NCBI GenBank assembly: GCA_036872755.1
Contig: JAVHNS010000004.1
Location: 744,001 to 808,000, forward strand
Reading direction: 5' to 3'
Length of the DNA stretch: 64,000 bases
Origin: Orbilia blumenaviensis
Lineage: Eukaryota; Ascomycota; Orbiliomycetes; Orbiliales; Orbiliaceae
The notes beneath the pieces were generated by a model. The model saw nothing but the letters and a program-made list of their open reading frames with translations. It had not been told where the DNA came from and made no database searches. The position numbers were made by a program, and so were the translations under genes. Positions 45,676-55,338 of the stretch are shown here, piece after piece. Numbering within the stretch: the stretch's first letter is position 1; each line of letters starts with the position of its first letter.

Positions 45676-46614
45676 CTAATTATCTTTATATTTATAGAAA
45701 AGAGCCCCAACAATAATAGACCCAATAGCAACGCAAATAGCCGGGATGTAGAGCAGCCAAATGTTCATCGATTTGGCGAGCTGAGCGATATTGGAAGTTT
45801 TCCCGTTGGCTTCATTAGCTTGCGTTCCTTTTCCACCAGTCTCGTCGCCTGTCTGTGGCTCCTCATCTGACGTCTCACTAGAAGTTTCACTAAGGCGACG
45901 TCCTTTGCCGTACTTGTTGTTGAAATCCGCCTCGAGGTACGCATGCAGGATCGAACTACTCATATCCGATTCTGTATCCCCGAAGAGCTTTATTTTGTAT
46001 ACCTTGGCCTTCTTCTTCTTCTTCTTCTTTCCCTTACCGGCAGCCGGGGCAGTGGCAGCAGCCTTGTCTTCTTTGACGTTTGGATTTCCAATATCGATTG
46101 TTGAATGGGATTCGTTGGCAGCATCGTCTTTCCATCCGTTTGACTTAAGCATATTCTTGTACTTCTTACGACGGAGAAGAGCGAATTTGTAAAGAAGCCA
46201 TGGTGAAACCGCCTTGTACCTAACGGTCAACTTGTTGACAAGATGCTTGTTTTCAACCAGGTCGATTGAAAGGTGACCACTGAGGAGGTCGTGGAAGTGC
46301 TTTCGTTGCTCTTCGGTGGAGTTTTTGGGATCGACGTCTAGGTCTCGAAGGAAATCTTCGTTTTGGATCGCACCGTCCATACTATCGCGTATTTCTTCGT
46401 ATTCTTCATCGGTAAGGCTCAAAGCACCTTTGATGCTCATGTTCGTTGGGCTCCTTAGGGTGATACCCAGTTCGACGGGACGGGTCCCTGAGATTGGGAT
46501 GTTGGTGGTCTCGAAGGCTCCATCGCTAGGCTTGATTTTAGGAGGGGGAAAGGGAGGGCCAGGATCAGGAAAACCACGGCTGCCGTTACTCGTAGAGGAG
46601 AGAGGGTCAGCCAT
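45676..46614 (-). CDS. Core-family member 5, tail-anchored
   Basis: The minus-strand single exon encodes 312 residues from the ATG at 46614 (MADPLSSTSN). A Pro-rich N-terminus is followed by the shared core at about 66-153: TDEEYEEIRDSM, then RKHFHDLLSGHLSIDL, then PWLLYKFALLRRKKY. A Lys run (KKKKKKK, about 196-203) and an acidic Ser-rich stretch come next. At the C-terminus is one hydrophobic helix (IWLLYIPAICVAIGSIIVGALF) followed only by YKYKDN, so the protein is tail-anchored. A TATATAAAT box lies about 40 bp upstream of the ATG. Function is unknown. Confidence 0.78.
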   Translation of the reverse strand: MADPLSSTSNGSRGFPDPGPPFPPPKIKPSDGAFETTNIPISGTRPVELGITLRSPTNMSIKGALSLTDEEYEEIRDSMDGAIQNEDFLRDLDVDPKNSTEEQRKHFHDLLSGHLSIDLVENKHLVNKLTVRYKAVSPWLLYKFALLRRKKYKNMLKSNGWKDDAANESHSTIDIGNPNVKEDKAAATAPAAGKGKKKKKKKAKVYKIKLFGDTESDMSSSILHAYLEADFNNKYGKGRRLSETSSETSDEEPQTGDETGGKGTQANEANGKTSNIAQLAKSMNIWLLYIPAICVAIGSIIVGALFYKYKDN

Positions 46615-47649
46615 GGTGCAGGGGAAAGACGGGGACTATAGTAAAGAAGTATTTATATAGGCGCTAGTAGGAGAAGCAACGGCACCCGTGTTGGAAGCAA
46701 CGTTGATGGTTGGTGAATCCGCGTGACGTTGTGATGGGAGCTGATGCCGAGAGGTTTGGTTTTTGATGGACGTTCACCATTTGTGGGCTTTGGAAGTATT
46801 AATAATCATTACCTGTATAAGACTTGTGCTGTCCTAGTTATCTAGTGTGAGGGTCTGTCGACCTGCTAACGCAATGAAGATACCGAGGTCCCCCCTCCTC
46901 CCTCTGTTCCTCCCTCCCCCCTAGTTACGGGACCAATTCCTCGCTACTCCTCTATCAGTTCTCCACACATTCAAGTCTGTCCATAGACTAGTAGTCCCGT
47001 AGTAAGCCATGGACTGGCTACCTACCTAGGTACCTTTCAATGTCTATCCTCCATCCCCGCTATGCAACACCTCCATTCCATCGTATCTCTAGATCTGTAT
47101 CATCCCTACCATCATGCATCAGCGCCCATAATCCGCCCCTCCTACTTGATTCCGAGAAGCTCTCCTCGCCTCAATCAATTGCTACCAATCATTGGAACGG
47201 TCAATACGTATTTTAGGGTCCGGAAGGCCTAAGAGTTGTTGAGCTCTCTTATTTAGACACTGATCGGTACGTCTAGCGTTATCGGTCAGACGCGCTTCCT
47301 CCCTTCTTTGTCGCAACTCTGCGGCTACCTGCATTTTTCAATCATATCTTCACACACGCGCCAACGGCTAGCTGCATAATTGCCAACCACTCCTGATCTG
47401 TTACAAGGGGACGGTGTGTCAGAATCAATTGGTGCCTTAATTGTGTATTCAGACTCCAATCGCATCGAACACGCATCCACTACTAGTGCCAGTGCTCGAT
47501 AGACCGGTAAGTATCTCTAAGACGTCTTTGTTACTTTTTTGCTCTGACATCTGGTAGATACATCTAGCGAAAAGCGACAGAAGCACCTGAGGACTTAGGC
47601 TAGTGTTGGCTAGCACTCGTTAATCACAAAACTCGGGCCAAGCGAGAAG
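46615..47649. other. Intergenic between divergent core-family genes
   Basis: Shared upstream region of members 5 and 6, with pyrimidine-rich stretches. No further gene is recognised. Confidence 0.4.
46649..46660 (-). promoter_or_regulatory. TATA box of core-family member 5
   Basis: CTATATAAATAC on the minus strand, about 40 bp before the ATG at 46614, so the leader would be very short. Confidence 0.4.
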
Positions 47650-48660
47650 ATGTCGGTGCGACCGCGAACAGACCCAAGAGGGAGGACGAGCGAAGAAACC
47701 TGTATGCCGCGAATTCAAACCCCGTTGAATACTAGAATCCGGGACGCATACTCCAATCGACAGAAACAGAAGACTTGGGACAAACCCGATGCATCGGACG
47801 GCGTCACGACTCCTACTTCCGTGCGGATGTACTATCAAACCCCCCAGGCTCTCAAAAACGCCAAAACCAGGAAAGACGATGTTAAAGATCTACTGGGATT
47901 GGATATAGTGAGCTACAACGAGTTCAAAGCGCTCATGTCGTTTCTCTTGACCAATCACAATGGTCTTATGGGCATCAGCCGCGTCACTACCGAAAGTGCC
48001 AAAAATCAGATCTGTGAGGTGTGCAATGGTTTTCTGGAGCTCTTAAGCCCACAGTCAACCAGAGTTTTTCTACGCAGCTCTTTTGACGGATTCTCGGCCG
48101 CCTTGACCGACCATATTCGAGGATGGCTCACTTTCCAACTCGCTTTGTTTGTCAGACGCGACGTCATACAACTATTGAAGAAAGAGCCAGGGTGGAAAGG
48201 GAAGATTCCGGCCGCCATAGAAGAGGCTTTAGCTCACGGAGCACTTCCGGATATCGATTCTTTTGATGAGGACTTCCTGTCCGGCTGCTTTGCGAGAGAC
48301 TGGTCGCGATCCGATATTGGCACCCTTGACACCACATTGAAATCTATCAACGACTCGATTTGGGGCAGTGACACCGAGGAGAGTTTCTTGAGCGAGGAAA
48401 AGACTGAAAAGTTCGAAGCCGAGTCTTTCCTACCTTCCAGTCAAGAGACAGCCACCCCTAAAATGGATGAAGACATAGAAGATGTGAGTGTCGTTCAGTT
48501 TTATGGCGACGAGACAGGTAGCTCTGCTGTACAAGGCCACAGGATTACCGAAAAACCTATGCGCCCTTCGAAAGTCTTTCTTATTGTGTTCCTTTCGGTA
48601 GTCGTGTTTGTGGTGAGATTTTGGATAGGGGGAGACGATGCTGGTAGAGAAGCTCAGTAA
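47650..48660 (+). CDS. Core-family member 6, tail-anchored
   Basis: A single exon encodes 336 residues from the ATG at 47650. The N-terminal 80 residues are basic and polar. The shared core lies at about 85-175: SYNEFKALMSFL, then KNQICEVCNGFLELLS, then GWLTFQLALFVRRDV. The spacing of its motifs (about 71 residues) equals that of member 5. A long acidic Ser/Glu segment leads to a C-terminal hydrophobic helix (KVFLIVFLSVVVFVVRFWIG) with about 10 residues after it, giving a tail-anchored layout. An apparent intron lies just after the stop codon (48666-48720). Function is unknown. Confidence 0.75.
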   Translation: MSVRPRTDPRGRTSEETCMPRIQTPLNTRIRDAYSNRQKQKTWDKPDASDGVTTPTSVRMYYQTPQALKNAKTRKDDVKDLLGLDIVSYNEFKALMSFLLTNHNGLMGISRVTTESAKNQICEVCNGFLELLSPQSTRVFLRSSFDGFSAALTDHIRGWLTFQLALFVRRDVIQLLKKEPGWKGKIPAAIEEALAHGALPDIDSFDEDFLSGCFARDWSRSDIGTLDTTLKSINDSIWGSDTEESFLSEEKTEKFEAESFLPSSQETATPKMDEDIEDVSVVQFYGDETGSSAVQGHRITEKPMRPSKVFLIVFLSVVVFVVRFWIGGDDAGREAQ

Positions 48661-49726
48661 AGAAAGTACGTTTCACATCGTTGTTGAGAGGTCCTACCAA
48701 TGCTAACTCCGAAGCAACAGGCACGAACTCTGATGGCCGATATCGTAAACGGATCGACTACTTTTTAACAGATAGACGAGCCTTCAGGAATGGCTCTTGG
48801 CCTCAAAAAATCGCCTTTTGGCTGTCCTTTTAATAGTTTTTTAATTTTAATTTTATATCGATACCGAGATAGAGCAGCGCATTAGATATATCCCCGCCCG
48901 GGAACACATACCGTTCTCAGTACCTGCAATTAACGGACGGCTTGCGCCTTAGAAGTTGCAACACAAAACACTTACTCGTTTCTTTCCTTCACGTTTTTGT
49001 TCTATTATTTTATGTTTTACGAGAGCCGTGCTGTATTTACTGGACAAAGGTGACTCTATGCCCACTATATTTTTCTACTGTCGATGATAATTCATTCGAC
49101 ACTATTTTGTATTCTATACGGTGCGAACACCAAAATCAAAGGGTACCTACCAGTCCCCGCCCCCATATCACCTAGGAAACCGATTTCCAAGGGCATTATA
49201 CGAATAAATAGAATGCGATGTGTTGACGATGTTGTTGACAACGCATCATGACGTCATATAAACTGTTACACAGGATTCTTGGCGGTATCCCAGGTAGATC
49301 CGCCGAATCTGGCAGTGTGCGCAGTCCAATCGCGTGGGTGAATCGAGTTGCACGCGGTAGCTGCTGGCCATAAGTGTGGTCTCTTATCAGGATCTGGGAG
49401 TTGCAACGTAGAGGCTGCCTTTAGATCCATTACCGAGCAATGGGACCTTTTAAGAACCCGAATGTGTAATACGCGAGGTTTAGCCGTAGGCGTCTACGAA
49501 CGAGATGTCGAGACGAGAGTTGAGTACTAGGTACCGAGGTACTGACGTCGTTGTTCTGGATTAGTGATCTTCGAAATCCAACAGATTTGGGAGCTGACCC
49601 CGCAGATTGTTGGCGGAACATCCCGGGAAGATGAGACAGCGTCAAGAAAATTAATATTGAGCGGGAGACTCAAAAATATTATACTATAAATGATAAAGCA
49701 GCCTGGGAAGTCTTGCTCCCGGACTT
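48661..49726. other. Intergenic, with apparent 3' UTR intron at 48666-48720
   Basis: The first 60 nt hold a well-formed intron signature: GTACGT donor, GCTAAC branch and ACAG acceptor, 55 nt long. It starts five bases after the TAA of the preceding gene. The rest shows no supported gene. Confidence 0.4.
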
Positions 49727-49735
49727 TATAAATTG
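49727..49735 (+). promoter_or_regulatory. TATA box of the disulfide reductase gene
   Basis: TATAAATTG about 78 bp before the ATG at 49805. Similar in sequence to the GTATAAATTGA elements elsewhere in the window. Confidence 0.5.
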
Positions 49736-49804
49736 CAACTCAAATATTTCATCATAACCATCACAATCCACAATCAAACACTCCCATCGGTGAAATTGGT
49801 ATAC

Positions 49805-51368
49805 ATGCTCAATCGACTAATCATGGATCCCAAACACTACAAATTTATAATCCTCGGGTCCGGACAAGCCGCGCCTCCCCTCGCACAGGCCCTAACCGCA
49901 GCACACGGCAAACAATCAACTCTCATCGTCGAAAAGGCATTCATCGGCGGAACCTGCATTAACTATGGCTGCACTCCCACAAAGACCATGATCGCTAGCG
50001 GAAGAGCTGCGTATACCTACAGCCGTCGAGAGGAATTTGGGATCAGGAAATTTAATTCTATTCCTAGAGTTCCCGACGGAGCTGTAGATATGGCGGTAAT
50101 CAAGGAAAGGATGGCGAAGATTGTGAAGAATTTTAGAGGTTCCAGTGAAGATAAGTTGAAGATTAGTGGGGTGGATGTGCAGTACGGAGAAGCGAGGTTC
50201 ATTGGGCCCAAGAATATTGTGGTGACGGCGAATGCCACGGGTAGAGAGACGGAGTACACCGCGGACCAAATATTTATCAATACCGGCTGCCGACCAGCAG
50301 AATCACAACTTCCGGGAGCGAGTAAGATTGATCCTAAGAGACTTTTGAATTCGACAACTATCATGGAATTAACGGAGCTTCCAAGGAAGTTGATTGTCGT
50401 TGGAGCTGGGTATGTGGGATTGGAATTTGCGCAGTTGTTTAAGAGGCTTGGGTCGGATGTTACTATCGTTGGGAGAAGCGAGACGATTTTAGCAAGAGAG
50501 GATGAAAATGTCTCTAATGAGCTGTTTATGATGTTGGGGCGTGAAGAGATTGACTTTGAGCTTGGTATTATTATGCTTCGATTGGAGAATGACAAGAGCT
50601 TAGGAACTCCGAGGGTTAGTTTGGTGTATAAACCGACTCCTCTGGGTGGTCACAAGAGTATTTTGGCGACACATATTCTTTGGGCGACTGGAAGGGTTCC
50701 GAATACCGATATGCTGGATGCAGCGAAAGGGGGGATACAGCTTGATGAGAAGGGGTTTATCAAATGCGATGAGTATCTGAAGACTACGGCTGAGGGTGTT
50801 TACGTTATGGGAGATGTCAAGGGAGGGCCAGCTTTCACACATATCTCCTACGATGATGTAAGTCCTCTCATCACCGATACCTAAATATACTGGCTAATTC
50901 GTTTTTTTCAAATTGTAGTTTCGCATTCTCAAGAACAATATATTGAGCCCAGATGCTCCAAAACTATCGACAAAGAACAGAATGGTCCCTTATACTGTCT
51001 ACACCGATCCACAACTGGGGCACATCGGTGTCCACGAGCACGATGTTAGGAAAACCTACCCAGGCCGCAAAATCAAAGTCGCACAGATGCCAATGAAATG
51101 GGTAGCGAGAGCGATAGAGACGGATGAAAAGAGGGGACTTATGAAAGCCATAGTTGATGGTGATACGGAGGAGATATTGGGATTTACTTGCTTGGGGATT
51201 GAAGGTGGGGAGATTATGAGCATGGTGCAGATTGCGATGATGGGGGGATTGAAGTATTCGCAGTTGAGGGACGCGACTTTTGCACACCCTACCTTGGCGG
51301 AGAGTTTGAATAACCTTTGGGCTCATCTGGAAGATCTGCAGGAGTATGAAGATTCAGACAAGGAATGA
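49805..51368 (+). CDS. FAD-dependent pyridine nucleotide-disulfide oxidoreductase (mercuric reductase/lipoamide dehydrogenase-like)
   Basis: Exons 49805-50857 and 50919-51368 join in phase 0 across a 61-nt intron (GTAAGT, GTAG) to 500 residues. The first ATG is 49805; a second at 49823 (MDPKHYKF) is also possible. The FAD-binding motif (ILGSGQAAPPLAQAL) is near 16-30. The redox-active disulfide is GGTCINYGC with Cys51 and Cys56. An NAD(P)-binding GAGYVGLEFAQ motif is near 200, the second FAD motif (VYVMGD) near 334, and the interface His-Glu pair in HPTLAE near 474-479. It lacks an N-terminal heavy-metal-associated domain and a C-terminal Cys pair, so it is a MerA-like reductase of unassigned substrate. 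It is a complete ordinary enzyme among unknown genes. Confidence 0.9.
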
Positions 51369-52178
51369 AGCTTTTAATCTATGGGTTATGTGAGAGACAA
51401 CATGGGCATATTGCGCGGGAAAGTGTTTTGTCATTGGTACGAGACTAATCGGCTAGCTACTATGTAGGCGCTTTAACTGCCTAGTTAGTTATTAGTGGTA
51501 GTACTTGTTTATCTTGTTTACTACAAAACTATGCTGTTAGGTAGCTGGGAGAGCAGGTACCTTTCTTGAATACTAACTTTGGTTTTTAATGGGGTCCGCT
51601 GCAATCCAACCTTAACTTTGGACAGGTGGTTTTTAAATATCATATACAGATCCCTAGTACCGGTCTCATAGTATCCGGGACTGTGTCATATGTGCCTTAT
51701 TGTTCTCGGTCTCAGCTTTCTGATATAAACTCTTGGTGTAGATCAATTGATGGCAAAATGTCAAACACTGAGGGTTAGGGTAGCTTTATGGCCATAGTAT
51801 TCTCAGATCAGGATTCTGATGCTGACTAAGTGGATTTCAATTCTGTACTTAGGCAGTGCTGAGCAGAGTGATTTTTGGTGTATGTGGCTGGCCGTATAAA
51901 TTGACGGCCAGCAACGGTTTTTGATCTCAGCAACGCCATCAAAAAACATCATCACCACATGATTTCAGAATAGCAGGGAATCTTCGTGAGCTTCGCCAAA
52001 ACAACGTCTACCCCCTCCGACTAGGCGGGGATCTTTCCTTAGTAAGTGATCCCCCATGAGGTACTAGCTCCTAAGGGGTGCTACGTGCATTTTTCGCTCT
52101 CTCTGTCATCGTTTTACTGACGATGACGTCTGTTCCGTCAGTTGTTTTAAATACACGTCTCGAAAAACCTTTTTTAAG
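51369..52178. other. Intergenic
   Basis: No gene is seen. A TATA element flanked by inverted repeats at 51887-51912 is listed separately. Confidence 0.4.
51887..51912 (+). promoter_or_regulatory. TATA box inside an inverted repeat
   Basis: GCTGGCCGT (51887-51895) and ACGGCCAGC (51904-51912) are perfect 9-bp arms. The 8-nt spacer plus the inner arm ends form GTATAAATTGA. It lies about 270 bp upstream of the ATG at 52179. Confidence 0.5.
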
Positions 52179-53087
52179 ATGTCTCGTACAAATAAATGCC
52201 GTCCCCAAAGGGCTTATTGCCCTGCAGCTGCCCAGCCTGGCCACAACCCTGATACGTGCATGGCCGGCCACCAACAATGCTTTCTCGACACTTTCTTGGA
52301 ACAAGGGCGTCCCTACCCAGGGGGGCGTCGTCAACAAGAGGAAGACGAGCACGCCGAAAAATACGAAGACGACAAGTTTTTCAGCGAGTGCAAAGCCAGC
52401 ACCGACGCTTACAACAGGGAGAAGCGCTTTGTGGAGCAGATGCAAAAGCACGCCGAAAGTGTTCACGGCACCGCTAGTGGACTTTTTGCTCCTCGACCAT
52501 TTTTTGAACGTGGTGATTCCTTCTGTTCGACCCGCGCTGAAGCCGGAGAGGATCTCCAGTACGAGCATGATCGTTTGAATGTTCCAGCATCTAGACCTCC
52601 CAGACCACGTCTTAACCCTGAGAAGAGCTGGAGCTCTGCTAAGGCTGAAAATGGCTCTGGTGATGAGCGCTCTGCTAACATCGCTTGCGGTGATGCATGC
52701 GTCGATGGACAATGTTTCTCCAAGGACATCAAGAAGGCGAAAAAGATGATGGCCAAGGTTGAAAAGATGACCAGCGCCGGAGAATGCGATTGCGACGAGT
52801 GCACCCCTGGTGATTGCAAATGCAGTAATTGCTGTGGATCAGAATATGGCGTGCCCAAAGAGTACTACCAATCGATGGGAGTTAGACGCACCGCTAAAGG
52901 ACGTAGGGGCAAAGCTTCTGCCCGGGCCGTTGTTCTCGATTCTGACACAGACACCGAAGCCACCGGTTTGGAGAATAGCAGGCGACCCAGCCCTCCTTGG
53001 GACGCTCTTCTAGCTTTCGCTGTCGTTGTCTCGGGGATACTGTTCTTGAGAGGCATCTTTGCTCTTTTCTCATTGTTCTTTCGCTAG
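52179..53087 (+). CDS. Cysteine-cluster protein with C-terminal membrane helix
   Basis: A single exon encodes 302 residues from the ATG at 52179 (MSRTNKCRPQRA). The N-terminal 50 residues contain spaced Cys and His residues. The middle is charged and probably disordered. Around 215-245 there is a tight cysteine cluster (CDCDECTPGDCKCSNCCG), similar in spacing to metallothionein-like metal-binding motifs. A basic stretch follows, then a C-terminal hydrophobic helix (LLAFAVVVSGILFLRGIFALF) with only a few residues after it, so a tail anchor is likely. Motifs of the core family are not visible. Metal binding is inferred from the cysteine pattern alone. I do not recognise the family. Confidence 0.65.
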   Translation: MSRTNKCRPQRAYCPAAAQPGHNPDTCMAGHQQCFLDTFLEQGRPYPGGRRQQEEDEHAEKYEDDKFFSECKASTDAYNREKRFVEQMQKHAESVHGTASGLFAPRPFFERGDSFCSTRAEAGEDLQYEHDRLNVPASRPPRPRLNPEKSWSSAKAENGSGDERSANIACGDACVDGQCFSKDIKKAKKMMAKVEKMTSAGECDCDECTPGDCKCSNCCGSEYGVPKEYYQSMGVRRTAKGRRGKASARAVVLDSDTDTEATGLENSRRPSPPWDALLAFAVVVSGILFLRGIFALFSLFFR

Positions 53088-53981
53088 GATGCTTGGGTTG
53101 GTGAAGAGTTGCTTGGTGTCTGGGATGAGACTACTGAGTGATACTTCTTATTGCAACTTTATGTTCTGCACGCGTACTTTATTTTTTTTCTTTTTTTTTT
53201 TAAAAGAAGGGAAAAAGCCTTGGATCGCTGGTGGTGTCTCTGCTTGATTGCTATTTTTGCTGATTATTATCTGTTTGCTTCACGACACTTGTTACGCCTT
53301 CTTACTGCACGCATGCTTCATGCTCTTTTTGAGGCTTATGATCAATAACGTTTAATGGGATTTCTTTGACGCTTTCGAAGTCTATATAGCCTTAACTCGT
53401 AGATGTAGGACGTGTGATAAGAGTTATTTTAATCGATTCGTGACAAATATTGTGCTTAGGTGTCTACAACCTTTGAATTCAATGCAAAACATAACATGAC
53501 ATTAGAATATAAATATCTCATGCCGGGCTCTAAGCTCTAGGTACATACCTATCTATGCAATATTTGGACCACCATTGTGGGTCTTCCGATCTTTTTTTTG
53601 GCAGTCCTTGCGTGCCTTGGATACTCAAGCAGGCATAATCTCAGGGATCCAGACGCACACAAAGTCCAACTAAATACTACATCCAGTAGAAAAACCTGTG
53701 ACTTGCTCCGAATGTCCATGTTCCAGCTTAAGATCCAACCTTATCTAAAAGGTAGTTCAATCGGATTTCGGTTGTGGAACCATCGACAGCGCGGATCCGA
53801 TCCCATCATGAGCCATATCGAGATAGCGCTTGGTCAATCCGCTACGTCGGATGTGATGTCTGTAGATATTGACGCTCGTAGGGCAAAGACCCATGAAGAG
53901 CGTATCCTCCTAGCGTCGTCACAAGAGCTTCAATAGCTCTCATTACTTTCGGTCCCTCCCTCTCAGACGTATTCCATAGCC
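53088..53981. other. Intergenic
   Basis: No gene is supported. The plus frame 53577-53936 begins with GTG and has no family. Confidence 0.35.
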
Positions 53982-54320
53982 TTAATCCAACTTCAAACCC
54001 ATCATCCCTTCCCTCATCTCAACCTTCCACCTCTCACCATACTCCCAAGCCGGCTTCACAAGTTTTATCGATCTCTCCCAGCTTGCCTCTGCCTCTCCTT
54101 TGAACGTGGGAACCATCTGTTTCGATTTGTAAGTATTCCCGTGTGCGTATGCCCTGATGGCGATGTATTCTGACGCATCTGTGGTGGTTGCGGTGTTGGT
54201 GTCGTATAGGCTTCCGTCTTCTTGGTCTGCAACCTGGGGCTGTCCCCTTGTTTCTGACTATTTCGTAAAAGGCTTCCGTAAGTTCCCCAGTAGCGAGGTA
54301 ACCCTTCCGACTCCCATCTA
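53982..54320 (-). pseudogene. Fragment of an unrecognised gene (3' end, frameshifted)
   Basis: On the minus strand, 54257-53982 is open for 91 codons before the TAA and reads as normal protein: DASEYIAIRAYAHGNTYKSK, then EASWERSIKLVKPAWEYGER. It follows a TAG that could be a splice acceptor but has no start. Just upstream (about 54315-54215), a different frame also looks coding (GYLATGELTEAFYEIVRNKG) and overlaps the first. The two frames are best explained by a frameshift in a decayed gene, or by a missing small intron. No 5' part is found before the divergent gene at 54389. The family is unknown. Confidence 0.45.
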
Positions 54321-54388
54321 AAAGGGGTTTTTACTGACGCCGACGAGGCCTGTGCTAGGCCCAGCGATCTTTCTATAGCAGAGCCGCG

Positions 54389-54829
54389 ATGGAGAACGAG
54401 TTCCCTCCCACCAAGAACGGTGAGGAGGACGCACCCCTAGCCGGGGATGCGTCTGAGGCAGAAAGTGAGCACCCACACACTCTCATTCCCAAAGAAAACG
54501 AGTCCCAAATTGCCCCAGCCGTCCCTTTCTTCAGAGGCCACCGTCGCAGCCAAGTGGTTATCAGGTACAAACACGACCTAGCTGCCCTCGGGATCGAGAA
54601 TAATCCCAACCCAAGGCTCGGAAGCCGCAGAGGCCTCGAAAATATCTCGCCAGAACCCGTGGAGGGTCAGGAGGAGAACGAAGGAGAAGAGGAGGGAGCC
54701 AAGAAGAAGAAGAAGAGAGGGCCGGGGGAAAAACCCAAGAGCGTAAAGTTCATCTTCAGTGAAGATGACGATGAAGAGGAGGCTGGCGACCCATTCGCCT
54801 GTTGGTTGAAGAAATTCCAGTTTCTTTAG
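54389..54829 (+). CDS. Small acidic protein, unrecognised
   Basis: A single exon encodes 146 residues from the ATG at 54389 (MENEFPPTKNGE). The sequence is highly charged: an acidic Ser/Glu N-terminus, a central more ordered segment (about 47-72, FFRGHRRSQVVIRYKHDLAAL), then Glu-rich and Lys-rich blocks (KKKKKRG) and an acidic C-terminal stretch ending in CWLKKFQFL. It is probably mostly disordered. No signal peptide, membrane helix or core-family motif is seen. It lies between other unknown genes of the cluster. Function is unknown. Confidence 0.5.
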   Translation: MENEFPPTKNGEEDAPLAGDASEAESEHPHTLIPKENESQIAPAVPFFRGHRRSQVVIRYKHDLAALGIENNPNPRLGSRRGLENISPEPVEGQEENEGEEEGAKKKKKRGPGEKPKSVKFIFSEDDDEEEAGDPFACWLKKFQFL

Positions 54830-55338
54830 CTTCCGGGTCCCCTCATGCCTTGGAATCGACGCGTCGGGGGTTTAATACTTACCAAGCCTCGTGATGGCCA
54901 ACGGAGGGGGTTCCGACTGGCATCGTATTTGAATTCATTCCCTTTTACCCCATTACTGCCTTTTCGAGGCATGTTTTCGATGTCCCCTTATATTTGGAGA
55001 TGATGGTTTTCGATTGGTGAATGTCTCTTTTATGGTTTGGGACTTGTGATGGTTTGTGTAGTGATGGTGATGGTGGTTGTTCATTTAAAAATATTCTGGT
55101 TTTATATGTTCAAATCGTCGTATATCTCGGCACAGAGATACACTGGATCTACTACACAAAAACACACACACTCTCTCTCCGTCACGCGCTCTTTCACAAA
55201 CATCTACCTTCATCGCACTCTCCCATCTACGCTTTGCATCGCTCTCTCGAACATTCCCTCGCTCTCTTTTCATCTGCCTCTATTTGATACTCTTTCATTC
55301 TCTTCAATCAAACCGTTAATCAAATTACTGACATAACG
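54830..55338. other. Intergenic, CT-rich leader region
   Basis: Contains CT- and CA-rich sequence upstream of the gene at 55339, as often seen in fungal leaders. No separate gene. Confidence 0.4.

Noticed and set aside
51770..51790. GGGTTAGGGT, similar to telomere repeats
   Set aside because: It is a single short match without tandem copies, so no telomere is present.
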